Counted from the first letter of the stretch, positions 43,085-51,970 are shown. The stretch: 64,000 nt of DNA from Streptomyces guryensis (GCF_021261325.1 NZ_JAJSBI010000012.1:224554-288553), one strand, 5' to 3'. Numbers and translations are program-made. Notes: generated by a model from the sequence alone, not told the origin.

Positions 43085-43875
43085 ATGACCAGCAGGGAAC
43101 GAGGTGCCGCCGCGCTCTCGGCCACAGCGGGAGTCCTCGCCCTCATCGGCACCATGTAGGCGGACGCCGACACCTCCGCGAGCAACGGCACGAGCGCCGG
43201 CGCCGGCAGCAGCGACAAACTGGTCTCCACCGCGCCCACCCCGCTGGACTCCTGCCGACTGCTCGTGGCCCGGCGCCTCGCCGAGGCCGACGCGGTCTGC
43301 AGCCGCTTCCGAGCCGACTCGGAACTGGCCGCGGGTCGACGGGACGGCGGGCCGCCGGGCCCGGGGCAGCCCCGTGCTCGCGGAGGCCCGACGGTCGGCT
43401 CGGCGATGGACGCGATCGGCTACGACCGCGGCTTCACCCTCGTCCGTGGGTCGCCGACATGGCCGCCGTGCTGCTGGCGGAGACGGCCGGCTGCGGAGTT
43501 CTGGTGAGCCTCTTCGGCGACACCGCCGTTGGCGGGCGGCCCCCCGGCGGGCGGCTGGCAGATCCGCGTCACGGACGTCACCGGCCCGGTCACGAGACGC
43601 CCGCGCAGGGCTCGTACGCCACCGTCGCCCCGGCGCAACGGCGGGTTCGCCACCTCGGGTACGGCCGCCCGCAAGGGGCGAGCGGAGCAGTGGCTGACGC
43701 GCGGTCAGGGCTGTCGGCGCGCTTGGTGAGCCAGGAGGGCGACCCGGCTTCCGGGGGTCCGCGACGGCCTTCATGGCCCTGCACATCGCACTCGCGGTGA
43801 TCGACGGCCACGTCGACATCGGCATCCTCGACGCCGTGGTCCCGTTCGCCTCCGACCACCTGACGGCGAGGGGAG
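43085..43875 (+). pseudogene. Decayed FMN-binding / ApbE / ferric-reductase gene remnants
   Basis: An ATG frame at 43085 hits a TAG at 43157 after a secreted-protein-like start. Downstream in the same frame LDSCRLLVARRLAEADAVCS-RFRADSEL and PTVGSAMDAIGYDRGF are recognisable pieces of ApbE (FAD:protein FMN transferase). GCGVLVSLFGDTAVGG and GGPPAGGWQIRVTDVTGPV continue ApbE in two other frames. From 43761 ATAFMALHIALAVIDGHVDIG resembles a membrane segment of ferric-reductase-like proteins. At least two frameshifts, one stop and several deletions separate the pieces. Such genes commonly sit together in Streptomyces, so this looks like a decayed cluster. The first ~70 codons could be the relic of an FMN-binding protein. 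Confidence 0.7.
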
Positions 43876-43881
43876 CGCGCT

Positions 43882-44883
43882 CTAGACATCCGCCCAGAAA
43901 TCCATCGGCACGCGCCCGCTGATCCGCCCCCGCTCATCCAGCAGGCAGCCCCCCAGCTTCACCGCCCGCAAAGTAACCGCCCGATCCACAATCTCCAGCC
44001 GCGACAACTTCCCCACCATCTCCCCCTCCAACCCCACCGCCTCGCCGGGCGACCGCAACCACACCCCCACCAGGAGATTGGCGGTGCCGCTCACGGCGGC
44101 ACACATCCGCACCTCGGGAAACCGTCCCAACCTCCGAGCCGCCCCCTCCAGTTGATCCGGCGGCACCCGCAACCACAACAGCATCGTCACCGGCGCGGGC
44201 GACCAGGACCGGGCGATCTCACAACGCAGACGTATGACCCCGCCCTCCAGAGCCGCACTCAGATGCCGCCGTACCGTGCTCGCGCCGACGCCGAGCCGCT
44301 CGGCCAATTCCGTGTGCGTGGCCCGGGCGTTCTCCCCGAGGGCCAGCAACAGGGCGCGGTCCAGTTCCCCGAACCGTGGCGCCATGCCCGGTGCGGGCCG
44401 CGCGGCGGTGAGCGTGTCGCGCTGGGTGCTGGAGATCGCCCGTACCTGCCAGCGGCTGCCCTCGGTGTACAGGTGGGGCGCCACCAGGGTCCGCGCAGCC
44501 AGCACACCCGGCAGCCCCGACAGCCGCTCCACGACATACCGAGAGACCGCCGCGAGATCGGCCGTCACCAGGTGCAGCATCAGGTCGCAGGGGCCGGCCA
44601 CGTAGTCGACGGCCACCGCATGCGGGTCGGCAGCCGCCCTCCGCGCCACCCGCACGGCCTCGCCGGGCGCGCAGTCGACCTGGACGAAGGCGAACACCAG
44701 CTGCCCCCCGACGGCGTGGCCCGGATAGGCGGTCAGCCACGCCGCGCGCCGCTCGACCAGCCGGTCCCAGTGCCGGGCGACCGTCACCGGGCCGACGCCC
44801 AGCGCCCGCCCGATCAGTGACCAGGGGGCGCGGGGGCTGACCTGGAGGGCGTTGACCAGAGCGAGGTCGGTTTCCGTCAGCAT
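43882..44883 (-). CDS. Lrp/AsnC-family regulator with two AsnC modules
   Basis: This 333-residue protein is twice the usual Lrp/AsnC length. One helix-turn-helix is at residues ~4-50 (TDLALVNALQVSPRAPW), and a second near residues 175-230 (LDRALLLALGENARATHTEL). Each is followed by a ligand-binding RAM-like domain. ATG 44883 has GAAGGA about 7 bases ahead. It diverges from the M20 amidohydrolase, DUF3311 and symporter operon and probably controls it in response to an amino acid or derivative. The shared intergenic region is 134 bases. No operator could be fixed. Confidence 0.88.
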   Translation of the reverse strand: MLTETDLALVNALQVSPRAPWSLIGRALGVGPVTVARHWDRLVERRAAWLTAYPGHAVGGQLVFAFVQVDCAPGEAVRVARRAAADPHAVAVDYVAGPCDLMLHLVTADLAAVSRYVVERLSGLPGVLAARTLVAPHLYTEGSRWQVRAISSTQRDTLTAARPAPGMAPRFGELDRALLLALGENARATHTELAERLGVGASTVRRHLSAALEGGVIRLRCEIARSWSPAPVTMLLWLRVPPDQLEGAARRLGRFPEVRMCAAVSGTANLLVGVWLRSPGEAVGLEGEMVGKLSRLEIVDRAVTLRAVKLGGCLLDERGRISGRVPMDFWADV

Positions 44884-45017
44884 GGCGGATCCTTCGGATT
44901 CGGGGCCCCTGAGCGGCGTATTCCGCCGATTTCCGCGCGACGCCACACCGCCCTCTCATCATTTCCGACCACGTGGGCAATACACGCGACAGGTGGTGCA
45001 CGGGTGAAGGGAGAGGG

Positions 45018-46244
45018 ATGAGTCTGCGAGACGACGCGCGTGAGCTCCAGGGTGAACTGGCCGTCCTGCGCCGGGCGTTGCACCGGGAGCCGGAGATCGG
45101 ACTGCATCTGCCGCGCACCCAGGAGAAGGTGCTGGCCGCGCTGGACGGACTGCCGCTGGAGATCAGCACCGGCGGTTCGCTGTCCTCCGTGACGGCCGTC
45201 CTGCGCGGCGGCGGCGCGCCCGGCGGCCCCGTCGTACTGCTGCGGGGCGACATGGACGCGCTGCCCGTCACCGAGCGCACCGGCGCGGAGTTCGCCTCCC
45301 GGATCGCGGGCGCGATGCACGCCTGCGGTCACGACCTGCACACCGCGGGGCTGGTCGGCGCCGCCCGGCTGCTCGCGGACCGGCGCGAAGGCCTCCCCGG
45401 GGACGTGGTGTTCATGTTCCAGCCGGGGGAGGAGGGCTGGGACGGGGCCGGTCACATGGTCGAGGAGGGGGTGCTGGAGGCGGCGGGCCGCCCGGTCGAC
45501 GCGGCGTACGGACTGCACGTCAGCTCGTCGTCGTATCCCACCGGTGTCTTCGCCTCCCGCCCCGGCCCGCTGATGGCCGCCTCGGCGGGGCTGCATGTGC
45601 GCGTGGTCGGCGCAGGCGGCCACGGCTCCCGCCCCCACGACTCCCTCGACCCGATCCAGGCGGCCTGCGAGATGGTCACCGCGCTGCAGACGATGGTGAC
45701 CCGGCGCTTCGACGTCTTCGACCCGGTCGTGGTCACCGTCGGCACCTTCCACGCCGGCACCCGGCGCAACATCATCCCCGACGACGCGGCCTTCGAGGCG
45801 ACCGTCCGCACCTTCTCGCCGGCCGCGGCCGAACGCATCGCGGAGGTCTCCGTACGCCTCTGCCAGGACATCGCCACCGCCCACGGCCTCACCGCCGAGG
45901 TCGACTTCGTCCCCGAATACCCGGTCACGGTCAACGACGGCGCCGAGCACGACTTCCTCGCCGACACCGTCCGCGAGGCCTTCGGGGAGGAGCGCTTCCA
46001 GGCGATGGCCGACCCGATCACCGGCTCGGAGGACTTCTCCCGGGTCCTGGACCGGGTCCCGGGTGCCTTCGTCTTCCTCGGCGCAGACGCCACCGGCGAC
46101 CCGGAGACCGCCCCCACCAACCACTCCCCGCTCGCCGCCTTCGACGACGCGGTGCTGTCCGACGGAGCCGCCCTGCTCGCCGAACTCGCCGTGCGCCGGC
46201 TGGACCGTCTCGCCGAGGAGGCACCGTGCGCCCCTACCACCTGA
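45018..46244 (+). CDS. M20-family amidohydrolase
   Basis: This 408-residue metallopeptidase-fold enzyme resembles IAA-amino-acid, hippurate or N-acyl-amino-acid hydrolases. Metal ligands are in MHACGHDLHT (about residues 102-111), FQPGEEG (about 139-145) and the C-terminal TGSEDFS. GDMDALPV is the usual strand before them. The dimerisation domain spans about residues 185-300. GAAGGGAGAGGG directly precedes the ATG. It is the first gene of an operon with a small DUF3311 membrane protein and a sodium:solute symporter, which may import the substrate or product. Confidence 0.9.
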   Translation: MSLRDDARELQGELAVLRRALHREPEIGLHLPRTQEKVLAALDGLPLEISTGGSLSSVTAVLRGGGAPGGPVVLLRGDMDALPVTERTGAEFASRIAGAMHACGHDLHTAGLVGAARLLADRREGLPGDVVFMFQPGEEGWDGAGHMVEEGVLEAAGRPVDAAYGLHVSSSSYPTGVFASRPGPLMAASAGLHVRVVGAGGHGSRPHDSLDPIQAACEMVTALQTMVTRRFDVFDPVVVTVGTFHAGTRRNIIPDDAAFEATVRTFSPAAAERIAEVSVRLCQDIATAHGLTAEVDFVPEYPVTVNDGAEHDFLADTVREAFGEERFQAMADPITGSEDFSRVLDRVPGAFVFLGADATGDPETAPTNHSPLAAFDDAVLSDGAALLAELAVRRLDRLAEEAPCAPTT

Positions 46245-46423
46245 TCCCCGCCGTGCCCGCGCTGGGCCTGGTCCTCATGCCCTTCCTGCCGTTCGTCAAC
46301 ACCGACGGGCTGTGGTTCGGCCTGCCCCGGATGCTCGTCTGGGGTGCGGTCTGGTGCGTGATGTGCACCCCCGCGCTGCTCCTCACGGAGCGCCTCATGA
46401 ACCGCGAGGAGGCCGAGAAGTGA
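46226..46423 (+). CDS. Small membrane protein, DUF3311 family
   Basis: This 65-residue protein has two hydrophobic segments (LIPAVPALGLVLMPFLPFV and MLVWGAVWCVMCTPALLL). DUF3311 proteins are typically encoded immediately before an SSS-family symporter, as here, and may be an accessory subunit. The GTG start lies inside the end of the amidohydrolase gene (19-base overlap), and its own stop overlaps the symporter start. Confidence 0.85.
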   Translation: MRPYHLIPAVPALGLVLMPFLPFVNTDGLWFGLPRMLVWGAVWCVMCTPALLLTERLMNREEAEK

Positions 46424-47868
46424 CGACGATCCTGGTCATGACCTTCACCGGCATCGCGCTGATCGGCGTCCTCGGCTTCGTAGGCCGCCGCAGGCCCGCC
46501 GCCGACCTCTCCGAATGGGCCGTCGGCGGACGCCGGTTCGGCGCGCTGAGCATGTGGTTCCTGCAGGCCGGCGAGGTGTTCACCACCTTCACCTTCCTCG
46601 GCATGGCCGGCCTCGCGTTCAGCGGCGGAGTCGCCGCCCTCTACGCCCTCCCGTACGTCCCCATCGGCTACATGGTGCTGTTCTTCCTCGCCAAGCGCCT
46701 GTGGTCACTGGGCAAGGAGCGCGGCTACCTCACCCAGGGCGACTACCTGGAGGACCGCTACGACAGCAAGCTGCTCGGCACGGTCGCGGCCGTACTCGGC
46801 GTCGTGTTCGTGCTGCCGTACCTCCAACTCCAGATCACCGGGCTGGGTTTGATCGTCCAGCTGGTCACCGGTGACTCGGCCTCCGGCACCCTCAGCATGA
46901 TCATCGGCTGTGCCCTGGTCGTGGCCTTCGTGCTCTGGGCGGGCCTGCACGGCGTCGCGATGACGTCGTACTTCAAGGACATAGTCATGCTGGTCGTCCT
47001 GGCCGTGCTGCTGATCGCGATCCCCGCCCACTTCTCGGGCGGCGTCACCGCGATGTTCCACCGCATCGACGCACTGCACCCCGAAATGCTGACGATCCAC
47101 GCCGGGCCGTCCGACCAGGTCTGGTTCACCACGAGCATGCTGGTCAGCATGGTCGGCGTCGGCCTGATGTGCCTGCCGCACGCCTGGCCGGCCGTGATGT
47201 CCGCCCGCGACCCCAAGGTGCTGCGCCGCAACTACACCTGGATGCCCCTGTACGAACTCTGCCTCCTGATGCCGATCATCGTCGGCTTCGCCGCCGTCCT
47301 CGTCCTCAAGCCGGGCACCCCGGCCAACGGCATCCTGCTGACGCTGAGCAAGCAGGTGCTGCCGACATGGGCGACCGGACTGGTCGTGGTCGCGGCCATC
47401 GCGACGGCGATGGTGCCCGCGGCGGGCATCCTGATCGGCATCTCGTCCCTGGTGGCCCGCAACATCGCCCGGGTGCGGGACGAGCGGAAGCAGTTCTGGA
47501 TCAACCACGGCACGGTGGTGGCCGCCTGCGGTCTCTCCCTCCTCCTCGCCATCTACCGCCCCGACCTGCTGGCCAACCTCCTCCTGCTCACCTACAGCGG
47601 CACCGTCCAGCTGGCCCCCGCCATCGCCCTGGGCTTCCTGGCCCGCCGCCCGGTGGGCAAGGTGGCCGTCCTCGCCGGACTCTTCGTGGGCGAACTGGTC
47701 GTCGTCTGGCTGACGTTCTGGCAGAAGGGCCTGGCCGGGAACGTCAACGCCGGCCTGGTGGGCCTGGCCGCGAACATCGCCGTACTCGCCCTCGCGACAG
47801 CCGCCGAGCGCCTGACCACCCGCCCGTCCGCACAGGACACGTCAGAGCCGATGGAGGTGCGTGCATGA
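46420..47868 (+). CDS. Sodium:solute symporter (SSS family)
   Basis: This 482-residue membrane transporter has about 13 hydrophobic segments. The first repeat shows DLSEWAVGGRRFG, then FLQAGEVFTTFTFLGMAG, typical of SLC5-like symporters of the pantothenate/proline/monocarboxylate type. It starts with GTG in a four-base overlap with DUF3311. The substrate is not evident. The operon with an M20 hydrolase and AsnC regulator suggests an N-acyl amino acid, amino acid or carboxylate. Confidence 0.92.
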   Translation: MTTILVMTFTGIALIGVLGFVGRRRPAADLSEWAVGGRRFGALSMWFLQAGEVFTTFTFLGMAGLAFSGGVAALYALPYVPIGYMVLFFLAKRLWSLGKERGYLTQGDYLEDRYDSKLLGTVAAVLGVVFVLPYLQLQITGLGLIVQLVTGDSASGTLSMIIGCALVVAFVLWAGLHGVAMTSYFKDIVMLVVLAVLLIAIPAHFSGGVTAMFHRIDALHPEMLTIHAGPSDQVWFTTSMLVSMVGVGLMCLPHAWPAVMSARDPKVLRRNYTWMPLYELCLLMPIIVGFAAVLVLKPGTPANGILLTLSKQVLPTWATGLVVVAAIATAMVPAAGILIGISSLVARNIARVRDERKQFWINHGTVVAACGLSLLLAIYRPDLLANLLLLTYSGTVQLAPAIALGFLARRPVGKVAVLAGLFVGELVVVWLTFWQKGLAGNVNAGLVGLAANIAVLALATAAERLTTRPSAQDTSEPMEVRA

Positions 47869-47884
47869 GCGGAGTACGGCGGTA

Positions 47885-48787
47885 CTACGCCAGCCATCCG
47901 GCAAACTCCAGCAACAGCTCCGCATCCTTCCCCCGCCCCACCCGCAGCGCCCGAACTCCGGACTCCACGGCCCGGAACAACGCCCACCCCCGCAACCGCC
48001 CCTGGTCCACATCCAAGGACTCGGCAAGCCGTTTCACCCGCCGCCTGGTCGTCGCGGCCCCCGACGGCGAGGCGATCAGATCCTCGACCCGGTCCCGCAC
48101 CAACCGCGCCAGATCGAAGGCACACTCACCCACCACCGGATCCGGCCCCACCGCCAACCACGGCATCCGCTCACCCGCCAGCACCTTGCTCTGCCGGAAC
48201 GTCCCGTGCAGCAGCCGCTGTTCAGGCGGATCCGCCAGCAGCCCCTCGCGGGCCGCCAACGCGGTGTCGACCAGCACGGCCACCTCGGCGAAGCCCGACG
48301 CGGTCGCCCGCATGGCCTCGGCCTGCCGCCCGGTCCGCTCGGCCACGGTCTCGAAGACATGCTCACCCGGCGGCTCCACCCACAGCCGCCGCAACGTCCC
48401 CGCCGCCTCCAGCAGCGCCTTCGCCTCGGGCAACGACCGCACCGACACATCCGGATGCAGCCGCTCCAGCAGCAACACACCCTCCGTCATGAACGGTTCG
48501 ACCACCTGTACGGTGCCCGCACCGCCCCAGTGCGCCAGCGCGGCCCGCTCGCTCTCCGGACGGGCCCGGGGCGGGGCCAGCTTCAGCACGGCGGGGGTCC
48601 CGTCGGGGCGCCGCACCAGCACGACCAGGCTGCTGCGCCCGCCGGGGACCTGTACCCGTTCCACGGTCAACTCGCGTAGTGCCACGGCCTGCCGGGCAGC
48701 CTCGGGCAGCTTCTCCAGCCAGTCGTCGCCGTCCGGTGCCGTCTCACCGAGCGCCCTGACCAGACGCTGCGGCGGTGCGAAAGCCAT
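47885..48787 (-). CDS. Aminoglycoside-phosphotransferase-fold protein lacking catalytic residues
   Basis: This 300-residue cytoplasmic protein follows the APH / streptomycin 6-kinase fold. The ATP-binding strand (SLVVLVRRPDGTPAVLKLAPP) carries a likely Lys. The catalytic loop, normally HGDLHxxNV, reads HGTFRQSKV at residues 194-202, so the catalytic Asp is Thr196 and the metal-binding Asn is Lys201. The later DP metal site reads VGPDPVVGE, with Gly in place of Asp. Phosphotransfer is therefore unlikely. It is the last gene of a minus-strand group with a ferritin-like protein and a lipoprotein. Possible roles are a nucleotide-binding scaffold or a sensor. It does not look like a resistance gene. 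Confidence 0.85.
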   Translation of the reverse strand: MAFAPPQRLVRALGETAPDGDDWLEKLPEAARQAVALRELTVERVQVPGGRSSLVVLVRRPDGTPAVLKLAPPRARPESERAALAHWGGAGTVQVVEPFMTEGVLLLERLHPDVSVRSLPEAKALLEAAGTLRRLWVEPPGEHVFETVAERTGRQAEAMRATASGFAEVAVLVDTALAAREGLLADPPEQRLLHGTFRQSKVLAGERMPWLAVGPDPVVGECAFDLARLVRDRVEDLIASPSGAATTRRRVKRLAESLDVDQGRLRGWALFRAVESGVRALRVGRGKDAELLLEFAGWLA

Positions 48788-48814
48788 GCGCGAGTCGTTC
48801 CCTTCCAGTACGCG

Positions 48815-49273
48815 TTACGCCGTGGGTGCCGGCGAGGCCGGGGCGGTGGCCGCCCGCTCGGCGAGCCCAGGGAAGGCTACGCTCTCGCCGCTCCAGCGCA
48901 CCGCCCGCACCGCCGCCTCCCGCAGCGCCCCGGCGGCAGCGCGGCGCCGCTCGCCCCCCGTCGCCCGCACCAGGTCGGAGTAGACCCCGGCCACCCGGTC
49001 CTCCAGCTCGGTGGCGAGCCGCACGGCCGCGGCCGAGTCCGGCACCGCGAACGGCAACGCGTACGCCGCCGCCGCGGCCACCGGCGCGCCTCCCAGGTCC
49101 CGTACCTCTCGGGTGAGCGCGTCACGCCGGGCCCGGTGCGCGTCGTACGCCGCCCGGGCCTCGGTCCGCCGTCCGGGGCGGATCCGCCCGCCGACGACCC
49201 CGTAGCCGTACACGGCCGCATGCTCGGCGGCCAGCGCCGCCTGCAGGGCCTTCAGTTCCTTCGCCCTGCTCAC
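48815..49273 (-). CDS. Ferritin-like domain protein (DUF4439 type)
   Basis: This 152-residue all-helical protein has Glu-His-x-x-x-Tyr text in the first helix (AAEHAAVYGYG) and repeated R-A-A-Y helices, typical of DUF4439 ferritin-like proteins. A dinuclear metal site is possible, but only the first ligand set is obvious. The GTG start overlaps the stop of the lipoprotein gene upstream by four bases and has GGAGGGTG ahead. The pseudokinase gene follows 27 bases later. Function unknown. Confidence 0.82.
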   Translation of the reverse strand: MSRAKELKALQAALAAEHAAVYGYGVVGGRIRPGRRTEARAAYDAHRARRDALTREVRDLGGAPVAAAAAYALPFAVPDSAAAVRLATELEDRVAGVYSDLVRATGGERRRAAAGALREAAVRAVRWSGESVAFPGLAERAATAPASPAPTA

Positions 49274-49782
49274 CTGGCACCCTCCGTCAGCAGATACGCG
49301 TGCGCCGCCCCGGCCGCCGCCACCGAGGCCAGCAGCCGCGCCAGCTCACCCGGCACGTCGAGGAGCGCCGTGATACGCCGGTCGGCCAGGGCCCGTTCGG
49401 CGGCGGCCAGTTCGACGAGGGCGTCCTTCTCGTTCGCGGGTACCGCGGCGGAGGGCGACGCCGACTCCGGCGCTGTGGGGGAGGCCTTCCCGACCGCCCC
49501 CCCGAACGCCTCCGCATGCCGCACGACTTCCGCCCGCAGTGGCCCCAGCTGCCCGGCCACGGCGGGATGCGCGGCGATCAGGGCGTCGTACCGCCCGACC
49601 AGCCCCACACTCTCCCTGGCCGCGAGCGTGCGCGCCTTCTCCACGACCGACGGACTGCCACCGGCACTCTCCTCGGACTCTTCACCGGAGCAGCCCACCA
49701 ACAGGGCGGCCCCGGCAGCCGAAGCAAGCACGGATCTTCTGCGCGGCCCCGAGGGGACACGCACGGGTGAGGGGTACGACAC
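49270..49782 (-). CDS. Tat-exported lipoprotein, helical, unknown function
   Basis: This 170-residue protein has a twin-arginine signal (PRRRSVLAS) and a lipobox (LLVGC) at about residues 25-29. Then comes a Ser/Glu-rich linker and a helical domain (LAAAERALADRRITALL). GTG 49782 follows GAGGAC at a normal distance; the frame continues open to 50250 antisense to rimP, but that part is implausible. The helical part resembles the ferritin-like gene next to it and may be a paralogous domain. The intergenic stretch to rimP (49783-49984) contains both divergent promoters. Confidence 0.75.
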   Translation of the reverse strand: MSYPSPVRVPSGPRRRSVLASAAGAALLVGCSGEESEESAGGSPSVVEKARTLAARESVGLVGRYDALIAAHPAVAGQLGPLRAEVVRHAEAFGGAVGKASPTAPESASPSAAVPANEKDALVELAAAERALADRRITALLDVPGELARLLASVAAAGAAHAYLLTEGAR

Positions 49783-49984
49783 GGCTGACGTCCTCGGGGG
49801 CTTCGTACGAACGCATGGGCGGGAAACCACCCCGCCGTGATCACGGTACCCGCGCGCACGCCCGCCGGTGTTCATCGGCACCGCACGTCCGTACGTGTAC
49901 GGCAACACACCCTGCGACCGGATACCCTTTGACCAGACACGCGACCCATCCCACAACAGCACACGCGGCCGAGGAGTCACCCGG

Positions 49985-50488
49985 ATGAGCACCACCCACA
50001 GCGAGAGGCTGCGAGAGCTCCTGGAACCGCTCGTCAGCTCCCAGGGCCTGGATCTCGAAGAGATCGCAGTGGACTCCGTCGGACGCAAGCGGGTGCTGCG
50101 CGTGGTCGTCGACTCCGACACCGGTGCCGATCTGGACCAGATCGCCGATGTGAGCCGCGCGCTCTCGGCGAAGCTCGACGAGACGGACGCGATGGGCGAG
50201 GGCGAGTACACCCTCGAGGTGGGAACCCCGGGCGCGGAGCGCCTCCTCAAGGAACACCGGCACTATGTGCGCGCCACCGGCCGGCTGGTGAAGTTCCAGC
50301 TGGCCGACGGTGACGAGCTGGTCGCCCGGATCCTGAAGGCCGACGACGAGGGCCTCGACCTCGAAGTGCCCGGAGTCAAGGGCCGCAGGCCCACCGCCCG
50401 CAGGCTCGCCTACCCGGACGTCGACAAGGCGCGCGTGCAGGTCGAGTTCAATCGCAAGGACAAGAACGAGAAGGAAGAGGAGGCGTAG
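49985..50488 (+). CDS. rimP: Ribosome maturation factor RimP
   Basis: This 167-residue two-domain protein assists 30S subunit maturation. The first domain carries LVSSQGLDLEEIAVD and VVVDSDTGADLDQIADVSR. The C-terminal SH3-like domain carries LLKEHRHYVRATGRLVKFQ. It ends in a charged Lys/Glu tail typical of actinobacterial RimP. It starts the rimP-nusA-ylxR-infB operon, two bases before nusA. A TTGACC at 49929-49934 is a possible -35 box of the operon promoter, with a weak -10. Confidence 0.95.
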   Translation: MSTTHSERLRELLEPLVSSQGLDLEEIAVDSVGRKRVLRVVVDSDTGADLDQIADVSRALSAKLDETDAMGEGEYTLEVGTPGAERLLKEHRHYVRATGRLVKFQLADGDELVARILKADDEGLDLEVPGVKGRRPTARRLAYPDVDKARVQVEFNRKDKNEKEEEA

Positions 50489-50490
50489 CC

Positions 50491-51525
50491 GTGGACATCG
50501 ACATGAGTGCCCTGCGGGGCTTGGTACGGGAGAAGGAGATCTCCTTCCCCCTGCTGGTCGAGGCGATCGAGTCGGCCCTCCTCATCGCCTACCACCGAAC
50601 CGAGGGAAGCCGCCGCCACGCGCGCGTGGAGCTCAACCGGGAGACCGGCCACGTGACGGTGTGGGCGAAGGAGGACCCCGAGGACCTCGAGGAGGGCCAG
50701 GAGGCCCGCGAGTTCGACGACACCCCGTCCGGCTTCGGCCGTATCGCCGCCACCACCGCCAAGCAGGTCATCCTGCAGCGGCTGCGCGACGCCGAGGACG
50801 ACGCGACGCTCGGCGAGTACGCGGGGCGTGAGGGCGACATCGTCACCGGTGTGGTCCAGCAGGGCCGCGACCCGAAGAACGTGCTCGTGGACATCGGCAA
50901 GCTGGAGGCCATCCTGCCGGTGCAGGAGCAGGTGCCGGGCGAGACGTACCCGCACGGCATGCGGCTGCGGTCGTACGTCGTACGAGTGGCGAAGGGCGTC
51001 CGTGGCCCGTCCGTGACCCTCTCGCGCACGCACCCGAACCTGGTGAAGAAGCTCTTCGCCCTGGAGGTGCCGGAGATCGCCGACGGGTCCGTGGAGATCG
51101 CCGCGATCGCCCGCGAGGCCGGCCACCGCACCAAGATCGCGGTCCGGTCCACCCGTTCGGGCCTGAACGCCAAGGGCGCCTGCATCGGCCCCATGGGCGG
51201 GCGGGTGCGCAACGTGATGGGTGAACTGAACGGCGAGAAGATCGACATCGTCGACTGGTCGGACGACCCGGCCGAGATGGTCGCGAACGCGCTGTCACCG
51301 GCCCGGGTCTCCAAGGTGGACGTCGTGGACCTCGCGGCACGCTCCGCGCGCGTGACGGTGCCGGACTACCAGCTGTCGCTGGCGATCGGCAAGGAAGGGC
51401 AGAACGCCCGCCTCGCGGCCCGGCTGACCGGCTGGCGGATCGACATCCGCCCGGACACCGAGCAGGCTGAGGACCAGCGAGAAGACCAGCGCGGAGACCA
51501 GCGCGGAGACCGGCGCGGGGAATAG
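50491..51525 (+). CDS. nusA: Transcription termination/antitermination factor NusA
   Basis: This 344-residue RNA-binding factor binds RNA polymerase. It has an N-terminal polymerase-binding domain (~1-110), an S1 domain (~125-195, GREGDIVTGVVQQG) and two KH domains (~200-335, ending with SLAIGKEGQNARLAARLTGW). It lacks the acidic repeats of E. coli NusA, as in other actinobacteria. The GTG start is two bases after the rimP stop, behind GGAGG. The C-terminal tail is a run of RGDQ/EDQ-like repeats. Confidence 0.95.
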   Translation: MDIDMSALRGLVREKEISFPLLVEAIESALLIAYHRTEGSRRHARVELNRETGHVTVWAKEDPEDLEEGQEAREFDDTPSGFGRIAATTAKQVILQRLRDAEDDATLGEYAGREGDIVTGVVQQGRDPKNVLVDIGKLEAILPVQEQVPGETYPHGMRLRSYVVRVAKGVRGPSVTLSRTHPNLVKKLFALEVPEIADGSVEIAAIAREAGHRTKIAVRSTRSGLNAKGACIGPMGGRVRNVMGELNGEKIDIVDWSDDPAEMVANALSPARVSKVDVVDLAARSARVTVPDYQLSLAIGKEGQNARLAARLTGWRIDIRPDTEQAEDQREDQRGDQRGDRRGE

Positions 51526-51626
51526 ATCCAAGCCGCGGATGGCTCAGATCACGACAGTTGTATGCGCGGAACTGTTCGATTCTTGCCCCAAAGGGGTGAG
51601 GTCGCCACGGGGAGGTAGACTTAAGG

Positions 51627-51905
51627 GTGTCTGGCCGGACGCGCGCCCGCGCATGCCCTGAGCGCACCTGTGTGGGGTGCAGGCAGCGAGCGGCCAAGAA
51701 GGACCTGCTGCGCATCGTGGCGGTCGAGGGCGAATGTGTCCCCGATCATCGCGGTACGCTGCCCGGCCGGGGTGCTTACCTGCACCCCGCCCTGGTCTGT
51801 CTCGACCTGGCGGTACGCCGCCGGGCGTTCACGCGGGCGTTGCGCGCCCCGGGAGCGCTCGACACAAAGGCGTTGCGCCTCTATGTCGAGCAGGCAACAC
51901 CGTAA
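51627..51905 (+). CDS. ylxR: YlxR family nucleic-acid-binding protein (DUF448)
   Basis: This 92-residue protein is conserved between nusA and infB. Diagnostic motifs are PERTCVGCRQR near the start and GRGAYLHP in the middle. Homologues bind RNA or nucleoid-associated protein targets and can act as regulators, but the role in Streptomyces is not settled. GTG start with GGAGG about 12 bases ahead. A short CCCC-AAA-GGGG hairpin lies just upstream. Confidence 0.92.
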   Translation: MSGRTRARACPERTCVGCRQRAAKKDLLRIVAVEGECVPDHRGTLPGRGAYLHPALVCLDLAVRRRAFTRALRAPGALDTKALRLYVEQATP

Positions 51906-51970
51906 GACGCGTCGCACGGAACCCCCGTGCGGCCCTGGTACCCCGCGAGTTGGAAGTAGGTCGAGATTGC

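Noticed and set aside
41282..43825. An 847-codon minus-strand open frame opposite proS
   Set aside because: Shadow of proS codon bias that also runs through the decayed ApbE region; Val/Leu/Asp/Gly-rich without domains.
47885..48787. Aminoglycoside resistance gene
   Set aside because: The catalytic Asp, metal-binding Asn and second Asp are all replaced, so phosphotransfer is not expected.
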